Assembly (NCBI GenBank): GCA_020746105.1
Contig: CM036620.1
Coordinates: 25,628,604 to 25,692,603 of the forward strand
Direction: 5' to 3'
DNA: 64,000 nt
Source: Trogon surrucura
Taxonomy: Eukaryota; Chordata; Aves; Trogoniformes; Trogonidae
Part shown: piece by piece, positions 23,857 through 33,773 of the stretch
How the letters are laid out: each line of letters opens with the position of its first letter
Numbering within the stretch: the first letter of the stretch is position 1
Notes under the pieces: model-generated
Databases searched by the model: none
What the model was told of the DNA's origin: nothing
What the model saw: only the letters and a program-made list of their open reading frames with translations
Position numbers and translations under genes: made by a program

Positions 23857-26800
23857 TGGGATGATTTTAAGTTTAAAAAAAAAAATCCAACTATACAGGG
23901 GGTTGCAAAATTTGGAATTTGCTCATAAATATAGAAACAAAATTACTACTTGCTATCATCCCCAGGAAGAGTGTTTTTATGACAAAGATTTTTTTTGTGT
24001 GTGTATGTACGCATGTGTTTTTGTTAACCGAAAAGTGCTTTCTGAACATCATGTGATTCTACTACCTAGCAAGTCCCTTCACGTCACCCAATGGAAGCAG
24101 AAGAGACAGCACAGAAAAATAAAGGAAAAATAATTATGGAGTTTAAGAAATTGTTAAGGAGAGTCTGGAGTGGTGGTGTAGTCTGTTAGTTGAATTGTTA
24201 AGTTGATGGAGAAAATATGCGTGGTAATAGTATTTTTAAAGAGAAGACAATGATATTAATTTCGTGCTTTTTTAGAAAGACAAAATCAGATCATATTTCA
24301 AGGGTATTTCTTTATTATTTTGTATATTACTCAATTTTGAAGAAAGTTACAAACTGCAACGAATACATTTGTTTTTCTGGTTTTCACGCAAACGGGGGGA
24401 AGGCAGTGACATCCTATTTCCACTTCAATGACTAATACTGATATAAATCTGAACAGATTCAGACCTTTTCTGTTTCTGACGGGTTTCCATTCCTGGTTCG
24501 TCTTCACTAAGGAAGCATCCTTGTGGATTAGCACAGCTCTCTGCAGCTTGGATTTCTGTTCCCCTGTTTTGATATTTATTTAATTTCATTTATTTTTTAA
24601 ATAATACCATTGTTCCAATTTAATTATTAAAAAAAAAAAAAGAGTAGGTCTTGAAGTTAAGGAGAAAGCTCATGAAATAATTCCCATTTTAACTTCAAGT
24701 AAATATGTATTTTTAAGACTTGTTTGAAGCCTTTAACTCAGAATAGTATTTCATTACAAATGTAAATGTTAAAAAAACGTACAGAAGTCTTAAAAGCCTA
24801 CAATTATTTGTTAAGTCCACTAGCAAGGTGTAGATAGATAGCAGTCCTTTGGGCTTTAAGAGGGAAAGTGCGAGGTTCAAAATGCAGCCAAAATGCATTG
24901 CTAATGAGCCCATATGTAAACATGTAAAATGAAACACATTTGGGAATTGCACAGAAATATTTTGAAATTTCATGTGAGATGAAATGTATTTCGTAGTTGC
25001 CTTATTATCTGTTGGTCTGGAAGAGACTCTCTTACTGAACATGAGACCGGGGTGTCCCTCAGCCTCACAGTTATCTCATTCTCTAATTTAATGCAGAAAA
25101 TAGTATGACTGTGTTCAAGTGTAAGTACAAGTAGTGCCTAGGAAGAGTCTTCAAGAGGAATTAGGACATTTGTCTGGAATAAGAACCTATTTGTGCCATT
25201 CGTGCCTCTGTTGCCTCAAATTTGGTCTTGGACTTTTGGAGCTCTTCATGCCCTGGGCTGAGGCAAACCTCACCCAGAAGCACCGTCTCTCCTCTGAGCA
25301 TGCTGGCCTTTGGAATAAACATCCCCCCCATGGCTTGCTGCTGCTACCCCTATTCTTGTTTTTTCTTTTTTCAGTGAGGCAGCGAGATGTCCGGCCACCC
25401 ACAGTCTCCTTTTCTCACCAAAATGCCTCCCCCAGGTATCTCATGAAGTTTTCCATTTCATAAAGCTGCCTGCAAGAACACAGTTACATCACGAACATAC
25501 AGCATGGCTATATGCTAACTGTCATCAATAAATTCTGCCAAATCCTCCGCTTGCTTATACTATATACAATATTAGCAGAGAAAGTGAGAGTCCTTCTGCT
25601 GGGATCCAACCACCATTAGACGTTAGTCAGGTTCATAGTGAGCACTTATATGTAGGCCATGTTTTCAAATATTATCAGTCGAGGGCCTTCAACTACTGAA
25701 AAAGAACCAGTTTTCATGGCAAAAAGCTGGTGAAACCAGTTAGGGCAAACATCTCGCTGTCACTTGGAAAAATAAAAAGGAGGTGGGGGCTCCTTCCTTT
25801 GTCCGCATGAGAAACTACCCATTGCTCCTTCTTGAGTGCTTGGGGGGCTCTGTGATTATTACATTTTAAATTTTTTATTGTTTTGTTAGCTTAACCTGCA
25901 GTTGACCCATACAGATTTCATTCAGAGTGATGCCACTTAGTAGTAATGCATTTTCTGACACCCTGTAGAAATTATGCTGCCGGCGTCGCAGTCTGGACCA
26001 TCAACCGGGCGGAGCTTCTGGCGGGCTCATCCCCTGCCAGGGAGCCTTGTGCGAGGCTGCTCTTTTATTATTTAGCAGCTTGCTTATGGCATCGTACTTG
26101 AACTCTGGAACTTTTCAGGTCCGCTTCCCAGGGGTTCAAGGGCAATTATTAACCCCTGCAATGCCAAAAATCTCCAAAAAGCCAAAACTCGATAGAGGTG
26201 TGGAGGTACCCAGCTGATGTGTCTGGGACATTTGCTTATCGCTTGACACCTCTACATGAATTTAGCCACCGTCTTCTGTAACTCTCTCAAAGACATCTCT
26301 GGGAGTCCCAGTGTAGGGTTAGACCCCAAAGGGTTGGTCTGTCACCACCCCACGTGTCCCTTTGCGTGCTTCTAGGCAAAGGCAAAGCTTCCCTTAACCT
26401 TGATGTGGTCAGGATTTCACTCCCGATGTCTAATGCTGTTGCCTGCAGAAAGAGGTATTTAGTCCACTTATTTCCAGTGCTTTTCAGTATATGGTACTGG
26501 TTTCTTTAAGTGGAGTTTGTAACAAAGTCTAGGTAAAATATGTCTGTTGCAATGTAAAAAAAGGCTATCAAAACAGGCTGATTGCTGCTGATATTCATTG
26601 CTCAATGCCTTCTTGCAAACGTGATCCTTCAGGAAATAATTTTTAATTTAAAAAAAAAGTGGAGAGTTAAAATTAATGTTTCTGCTGTGCCTCAGCCTTT
26701 GGAACAACCGAAGGAATGCAGAATTCAAGTTTTCTTTTAGAATCTGTGAGAAGTGAGAATATTTTATCTCATGAAGTATAAGTATGAAAAATAACCAAAT

Positions 26801-26889
26801 TCATTAATGTTTTCTCTCTAACTTGAAGTTGCAGGTCAGGAAAGCATCAGGCAAGAGAATAATAGAGACGAGAAAAGCTGGGCGATGAA

Positions 26890-27066
26890 CAATCAATCAA
26901 TCATAGAATGGCCTAAGCTGGAAGGGACCTTAGAGATCATTTAATTCAACCTCCCTGTCATGGGCAAGGACGCCTCTCAACTAGATCAGGCAACACATGG
27001 GGACCCAACAGGGATCAAACCTGTCACCTTAGTGTTATCAGCACCACACTCTAACCGAGTCAGCAA
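26890..27066 (-). mobile_element. tRNA-Ile-headed SINE with CR1-type tail (TguSINE1-like)
   Basis: On the minus strand the element starts with a tRNA-Ile-like head (27066 to 27001) and continues into a CR1 3' end (about 27000 to 26890). The tail contains TGATCTAGTTGAGAGG, GTCCTTGCCCATGACAGGG and AAGGTCCCTTCCAGC, and ends with ATTCTATGATTGATTGATTG. A tRNA-Ile head joined to a CR1 tail is the published structure of the passerine TguSINE1 family. Such SINEs are thought to be copied by CR1 reverse transcriptase, which recognises the shared tail. The copy is diverged and its first tRNA bases do not match, so it may be slightly 5'-truncated. It is the strongest host clue in the window. Confidence 0.85.
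27001..27066 (-). other. tRNA-Ile-like SINE head, not a functional tRNA
   Basis: The reverse complement keeps tRNA-Ile landmarks: GGTTAGAGTGTGGTGCT (D-arm into anticodon stem), an anticodon loop CTGATAA (anticodon GAT), AAGGTGACAGG, and a B-box-like GGTTTGATCC followed by the acceptor end TTGGGTCC. The A-box region is degraded (TTGCTGACTCGG), and the 5' acceptor strand does not pair with the 3' strand. It is therefore a relic RNA polymerase III promoter and not a working tRNA gene. Confidence 0.8.
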
Positions 27067-30000
27067 CAAGCAGGGGTTCTTGTGGTGGCACATTTCTCTG
27101 TGGCTGTGGGCAGGTGTGTGGGGAAGGGGAAGCAGCTGGTGGGGGGGCGCCTGTCCTTCAGGAGGACTTTGTGAAGCCACACTTTGCCTCCTACTTGCTT
27201 TTCCCATTCTCCTTGTGAGCAGTGAGACAGCTCTCACGAGAACTGCATTGCAAGAACAGGGGAGGAAAAGCCGGCACCTGTGAGTTACTGGTAAAGGCTC
27301 TCTGGAACTGCTGGCATGAGCCCTCTGTTTTAGAAGACATCTTTAGGGTCTAGTTGTCCAGGAGGACTTTGTCCATTATTAAGGCAAAGGGTTGCTGGTA
27401 GTAGCACAGTGAGAGTCCTGTAAGGCCGGATGGGGAGTGCTGTAAGGGGAGTCAGGGGCTGTGCGTGATACTTCACCTTCCCGAAGGCCCCACTCGGGCA
27501 CAAGGGCTCTTTTTATAGACCACTCCTGAAAGAAAAGATCTTAGATATTTTTAAATGGAGCTGAGTGACTGTCTCAAAACCAGACATGGGCAAAAATGCT
27601 TGCATAAAAAGCCAACCCTGCACCTGTTTCCCTCGTATCTTTTGGCCCCGTAAGTGCAATGGAGAAATGTACTTGAATGAGCTCAATGCAGATGGCAGCT
27701 CCCTATGATCCCGGTGCAGATGTACTTTGAGATCTTTGCATTTTGCTCGTTTTCCACACCACGGCTTAAACTCTCTCCTAGAGTAGGCACTACCTGCCAG
27801 GTGGTTGCGGCCGACCACTCTTCCAAGCATGCAGGGCTGATGCAGCCTTCATCTCTGCAGCTGCTCTTTTGGCCCTTCTCAGTGCAATGGGAAGCTAAAG
27901 GTGTAAATGATACGGCACCGGCATGAATTTTGTCCTAAACAGAGCTGTACCTCCCTTAGCTTTGTAGCTGTGGACTGTGAGTCAAATTAAAATGTGGCAA
28001 ATCGTTATGCAAATGAGGAAGGGGAAAAGTGTTATTTCTTAAGTGCTACATCTTGCAAATGGATGTCTGCAGGCTGACAGAGCCCTGCCCTCACGTAGCG
28101 CTCTGAAGAGCTCTGCAAAAGCAGGACAGGGCATCTCCGTGCATTGGCTTGCAGGATTAGGACTGTTATATGAAGACAAGTTAAAAAGGTAGAGCCATCA
28201 TTCGTCTTACTGGAAGTTACAGTTTGGAAAGGTTTTTCTATAGACAGATTATCACTGCTTTAGAACTAAGTACCCACACGAAGACACAAAGTGATTGCAG
28301 TTCCTTTGTTAAAGGGATATTAATTTTTAGTGGATGTGAATTTAATCTAGCCTATCTATTCGCATTAGACAGATCATGCATTATCGCTGATGATTATTGG
28401 AATTCTGCTTAAGCATTTGAAATTCAGACAGGATGCTATGAAAGTAAAATTGAGAAGGAAATGACCACAGGCAAGTGTGAAGCTGACTATCTTGTCTTCA
28501 TCAAGAAGGAAATAAAAATATTTTAAGCCTTGAAAAAACAAACTAGATGGTCAGAAAAATCTTCCTGTTGGTGATCGTCTTCGTATGCTTCTATTGTTTA
28601 TATGAACACTAAAATCCAGCATTTTAACCTTGAGACTGTGTTCCTCATTCATGTGGTAGCAGGTTTATTTTTCAGCTATAGAGTCTGTATCATAAAATTG
28701 ATTAGCCAATTGATGGGGAAACAGTTGGGAAGATAAAAATTAATGAAGCCCCTATCAGGCATATCTTCCCCCCCAACTGCAACAAACCAACAAATGGTGA
28801 GAGAGAGTCAGAAGTTACTTACTTCTGACTATTTTTTCTTTTGGTTTCCAAGGTAGCATTTGATCTTTGGTGGCTAAAATCCCTCTGATCAGAGCTACTG
28901 TGCCATCCTGTGGCTTTTCACAGGGTCAGCCGGCAGGAAAGTTTGCACTTATGATTTATCCCATACGTGACTTTCAAAATGGGAAAATGAGTCTGGAGTG
29001 TCTACTAGAGTGCCCAAGCATCGGATGGAGAGACACATCTCTTTAGTTCCACCTCGCTTATGGTTTCCCATAAAAAAATCAAACCTCTCCCAATCAACCA
29101 GAATTTTATAGTGTTTATTTTTTTGCGTAAAATAATGAAATTTTAATTCTTTAGCTCATAGGACTGTTTGAGGAATATAATTATTAATATTTATTCATTT
29201 AATTTTCTTTCATTAAAACTAACGGCTAACATTTTAATTTTTACTACTGCTCCTAGTATACCTGGTCCTAGAGGAAAAATAAGGATGCTCCGGGGAATCT
29301 TGTTAAATTTACAGCTGACCTATCCAGTATGAATCATCAGTCTTCAGAGAAATTAGAGGTCCATTTTGATATTTCTTTGTCTAGGGTTTTGCATTCTGCA
29401 GGAGGGAGGCAGGAGATGTTAAACACTTACTGGTACGTAACTATCTACAGGTGATAACTGAAAAGCCCACTTATAAGTAATGGCCTGGCAGTGGTGAATT
29501 CGGTCCAAGATGTTGAAGAAGAGAAAGGAATATAGTCCAGTCAGATCTGCTGGACTGCTGGTAGGTGACTGGGAAAAAAAGCAATATATGGATGAAAAGA
29601 GTCAACAGGTGTTTTTGGCTCCAAACTGCCTTTGGAGGATGAGCCAACCAGAAAAGAAAAAAAACCACAAAAGATATGACTGAATACTTGTATTGAAATG
29701 CAAAATCCAAAGTCCTCTCATGGCATTTGAGTTCACCAATCACTTCTTTATCTGAACCGCTTTTGTTAAGCTTTCTTGTGACTTGCTGGCACCCCCAGAA
29801 GTCCCTCAGAGTCCCTCATGACCAGAGGAGGCTGTGCCACCAGCGGTAACGTGGGAAGCACAGACCAGACCCAGCCACCGACTCCATCCACCTGCAGTCG
29901 GTCACTGTGGCCTGAGGCATCTCACAGGGGCCCAGTGTCAAGGACGAGTGTTGACAAGGGGCAGGGCCTTTGGAGCAGAGCTTTCCAGCTGTGAGTCAGT

Positions 30001-33000
30001 TACTTTGAAGCCACGAGTCCTGCGCCTGAGCTCTGATGGTAGCATGGCATCCCTTTCTTGAGTGTCTCCAGCCTAGCTTGAGGCAAGGAGGGGCTTTGAC
30101 ACGCACAGTCAGTGAGACAGGCTGTTCAGCTAGTTGATCTTTACCTTGGCATGTCTATGAAAATCATGCTGCTGGGGTTGGGTTTCTCTATCGATTATGT
30201 CTTCAGAATGTGTCAAAGGTTGCAGGAACCTGAGTGACTCCTTGCAGGGTTTCTTTTGCTTAGCTTTTAGTTTTTAAGAGAAAATAAAGATGTTTATTTT
30301 TTTTTAGTTTTTTTTCCCCCCCTAGAAAAACAAAACATTAATATTGACAGAAAGGGATCAAGTCTTAAATGTGAATGACTTCTATTTGAGAAATCTCTAG
30401 GGAAATCTGAGGGCTGAAAACTTACCTCTCTAAAAGAAGTGGAAAGCAAAGCTACAGTGTATTTGAGGATCAGTTTCTATACACATTCTAGTTCTATGAA
30501 GATGTATGGATACAGCTGACAGGTTTGTTGACAAGGTTATTTAGTTTATTTAGCTGAAATGAAGCAAAGATGAACAAAAACAGACATCAAATTGTTTCCT
30601 CATTTTAGAATTTTTTGAGAGAATAAGGACCTTGGTCCTGTGCCGAGCAGGGGCAGCTGCAGTGTGCAGTCAGCTTGCGTGGTGCCATGTAATGTGTTAT
30701 CCGTATGAATGTCAACCTTTATTCAGATTTAATGATCAGGCCAATATTCCCTCTGTTCCTACAGTATAGTCGATGGCGTGTTTTTGTGCTTTCAAATGAA
30801 TCTGTAGATAGTCTGCAGATGTGAGTGCTCAGGATCACAGGTGAGGTGTCCCATCTGCTGTCCTCCCACCTCTAACAGATTCTCAGGGTTGGTACCGCAC
30901 TGGAGATGTGGCACTGCTGGTGTTAGCCCTGCAGAGAGCATGCAGAGGATGGGGAGGTTCCTCTCAGGCAGTGGGTTTACAAAGCAGGTACAGGGCAGTC
31001 TGTGTAGCCCAACCTCCTTGCTATCATGGATCTTGCTGGAGAAGAGAGAATGCAGCAGTGATAGTGAGTGCCCAGCTCCCTTTGCAGTGCATGGAAATGT
31101 TGACTCTCTTAGACAGATGGCAGAGGTCTTATATGAAGCAACATTTAAATTACAGGCCATGGAAATGAGTATTCTGACCTTTCGGTAAACTTTTTGCTAC
31201 ACACTCTTTTTGGTTTTATTCTTCATTCACTGGTGTTTAAAAAAAATAATCCAGCAGAAGGTCTGAGCCTGACATTTCCGAGTGAAACAGAGAGTGCAAA
31301 ATTTCAGTTTGACCCTGGCACTGCAGCTGCTGAAATATTAACAGCATTAAATGCAGGTGAATCGGAAATGTGTGTGCAGGCCAAAGATTCCTCCAGGCGG
31401 TTTTCTTCGAGCTTGCCCGCTCCCTGCGTCGCTGCCGCCAGCGGGGAGTCTCCTCCGCTCGCCCAAATGAAGAGTGACAGGGGTGATGAGGACGGCGGTT
31501 ATTGCAACAGCCTTTCTTTGATAGCGAAAGCTGTCTGTCTGATAAGATTTAACAGGCAGCGCGAGTTGTTCAGGCAGTACAAAGCCACCATTGGAAAGTA
31601 CATGAGCTGGCTAAAGAAAAATCACGCGTTCTCGCGCAACGCTGGCTGCCGCTGCCAAGACAGCGACTGTGGAGGCTTGGGGACATGGGTGATTTTCTTG
31701 AGGTGAATCAAGACCTCACGCTGGGCTGTCTTACCTCCATGGTCCCAAGCTTTGCCTGCGATGTTCCTACATTTAATTTGTGCATGTATGTTGTAACGTG
31801 GGCTACCCCAGCACAGCAGCAACAGTGAGGTAGAGATGTCCTGTGATACTCTTCCCGAGAACTGCTGGTTTTGGTAAACGATTGCTGCTTAAAGCCTAGA
31901 AAAGAAAGTATTTGATGAATAGAAAAAAATGCTCCGAGCTGTCTGTCCCGAACAGCGGAGAGGGTGGTGGTGCTACATGGCTGTCAGGCACTAAGCTCCC
32001 GTAGTGGCAAGATTTTGGTGGTGTTAGGAGGTGAAATATTTGGAAGCGGGCACTCTTGTAGCTGCCAGCATCATTTGAATTGTTAATTTCCATCAATGTC
32101 ATGCCAGCTTTTTCACAGGACTGGTTAATGAGGTAAAGCAGTCATTTCGATATTGCTACATTTAAGTTACTGGAAAATCTGCCATGACATAAATGGACTT
32201 TAAAAAAAGCCAAAATTGAATTAAATGTCTTTAACTATTCCTCCCCCTCCTCTTTATTTGAGTAAAATAAAATGCCAAGAAGGGGATTTAAATGATTATA
32301 TATTTGCTTAAGACATGAGTTTCATTCCTTTCTCATTTTAGGACATGAATAAAAAACATGAGTTTGTTTTCAAAGTTAGGTCTCTGTCAAGTTTGTTGCG
32401 TGATTTTTCTTCAACTTTCTTTCTGCTCTTTTACCCCGTCATTCTTCCCTCCCCCAACTGCCACCACGAACCATCCTTCCTCGCGTTCTTGCAAAGCTGC
32501 CAAGAAACTGTGAGCAAATTTAATGTCTGAATAACTGCTCGGTCTCTCAGTGACCTTGAAAAATTACTTTGCATCATTAAAAATTCATAGAAATGAAATT
32601 TTTGTGAGGAGACTGGCACATGCAAAATTAGTACTTGTTGAAAGGCAGCCGGAGTAATCCAACCTCATGAACTTTCGAAATTGTAATTCTTAGGAGAGCT
32701 AATTGCGGCCACCTTACAACTTGGATCAAGTGTTGCTGTTTGACTTCCTAGAATAACATCATCCTATGCATGATATACCTGTGAGCACATGCAGTAAAGT
32801 GCAGGTAAAATTGATACGTGGCTTCGCAGGCATAAAAATGTTTGACGAGTGTTAAGTGCTGATAGGATGATACATGCTGTAGCAGGATGCAGTGCCTGAG
32901 TGGGATAGTTGGGAAGTAAGTAAATGATAATGCTAATGGGCTGCACAGAGCTCTGGGCTTCATATCCACTCGGTGCCATTAATCAGCTGTGGTGCCACGA

Positions 33001-33314
33001 AGTTCAGTCCTATGTCAGATGTGACTTCTTGAGCGAAAAGAATTTATCGGGCCAGGTTTTTTCCCCTTGCATTGGCCATCTAAGTTGTAAAGCTTGGTCG
33101 TGCATTTTGAGGGGAGGGGGAGGAAAGCATGTTTGAGTGTTAACTACGTTCTGTGTTTTCTTGTTTTCCAGTTATACGTGAAAAGTGTTTCTCTGGGAAA
33201 AAATATTATTAAATAATAACTACTGAAGTACAGCATGTAGTAGCAAAGCGCACTTTCCTTTCTTCAGCAGTGTGGCAGGATGGAGGCTTTAACAGCTGTT
33301 GCTTGTTCCAGTTT
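27067..33314. other. non-coding stretch, no gene confirmed
   Basis: No known protein is recognised. At 30.8-31.2 kb open frames of 115-122 codons lie on opposite strands of the same DNA, which suggests chance. The CpG-rich patch and 170-codon frame at 31.2-31.7 kb are listed separately. Homopolymers are frequent, for example near 30300. Confidence 0.55.
31194..31706 (+). other. 170-codon open frame over a CpG-rich patch, unrecognised
   Basis: This is the longest open frame outside the CR1. Its product would have a hydrophobic start, a Ser/Pro-rich middle and a basic C-terminal part (around RFNRQRELFRQYKATIGKYM). I recognise no domain. From about 31391 to 31660 there are roughly 20 CpGs in under 300 bases, far more than in the flanks. 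There is no obvious promoter, and the start codon lies in AT-rich sequence. It could be a small unmethylated regulatory island or conserved element, an exon of an unknown transcript, or a chance open frame in GC-richer DNA. I favour a regulatory element over a protein. Confidence 0.3.
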
Positions 33315-33630
33315 TCACTTCAGGGATATGAAATTAATTAAAAAGGACTTTAAGTTGTTAGGCCAGGCGATCAAAGGATCGGGGGCACAGGTAGTTTTCT
33401 CATCTATCCCTTTAGTAGGTGACAGGAATAGTGAAAGGAAAAGAAAAGTACATGCAGTTAATGCATGGCTCAAAGACTGGTGCCTCCAGCAACGTTTTGG
33501 GTATTATGATCACGGGGAAGTTTATGCAGTACTGGGCATGAGAGATATAGATGGTGTAGAGCTGTCTAAGAGAGGGAGGAGAATACTTGCTGGAGAGTTG
33601 GCGGGATTAATAGATAGGGCTTTAAACTAA
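33280..33630 (+). CDS. CR1 ORF1, C-terminal esterase fragment (5'-truncated)
   Basis: This frame encodes the end of the CR1 ORF1 protein, whose C-terminal half in CR1 and L2 elements is an SGNH/GDSL-type esterase-like domain. Family-like residues start at about [10 protein letters not shown] (near 33315). Before that, the ATG at 33280 and its next dozen codons look like flanking DNA, so the apparent start is chance. Typical parts are [21 protein letters not shown] and [21 protein letters not shown]. The zinc-finger/N-terminal half and the catalytic Ser block are absent. The usual C-terminal catalytic pair Asp-x-x-His (D-G-V/I-H-L-S) reads DGVELS, so the His is Glu in this copy. The frame ends GCT TTA AAC TAA; its overlap with the ORF2 frame is described separately. 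The fragment cannot be a working ORF1 protein. Confidence 0.8.
   Translation: MEALTAVACSSFHFRDMKLIKKDFKLLGQAIKGSGAQVVFSSIPLVGDRNSERKRKVHAVNAWLKDWCLQQRFGYYDHGEVYAVLGMRDIDGVELSKRGRRILAGELAGLIDRALN
33621..33627 (+). promoter_or_regulatory. putative -1 ribosomal frameshift site T TTA AAC
   Basis: The heptamer TTTAAAC is in the X XXY YYZ phase of ORF1 (T TTA AAC) and is followed at once by the ORF1 stop TAA (33628-33630). Slipping back one base gives TTT AAA CTA AGT and enters the frame that runs without a stop through ORF2. A G-rich stretch (33633-33650) and short GGG/CCC pairings begin a few bases downstream and could act as the stimulating structure; I did not compute a fold. UUUAAAC is one of the most efficient known -1 slippery sites in eukaryotic systems. 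That it works here is inference. Confidence 0.6.
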
Positions 33631-33773
33631 GTTGGAAGGGGGAAGGGGATAAAACCCGAGCCTCTACACATGAACCAAGGGGAAGTATCCCAGGGTTAGG
33701 CATAAAATGCACAAGCAACGGTAACAGATGCTCCATTAAATCTCTGAAGTGTCTGTATACCAATGCAAGAAGC

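Larger units (their letters stand above)
20011..26889. other. non-coding stretch with possible conserved blocks
   Basis: No gene is recognised. Blocks near 21640-22060 and 23130-23500 keep CpGs and TAAT-type homeodomain motifs and contain no simple repeats, so they may be conserved regulatory DNA. This is judgement only; no alignment was possible. Simple repeats at 22645, 23056 and 23820 are listed separately. Confidence 0.5.

Noticed and set aside
27001..27066. Functional tRNA-Ile gene on the minus strand
   Set aside because: The acceptor stem does not pair and the A box is decayed. The sequence runs directly into a CR1 tail, so it is a SINE head.
30792..31188. Open frames of 115-122 codons on both strands of the same DNA
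   Set aside because: Mutually antisense frames of equal length, with no homology I know, point to chance.
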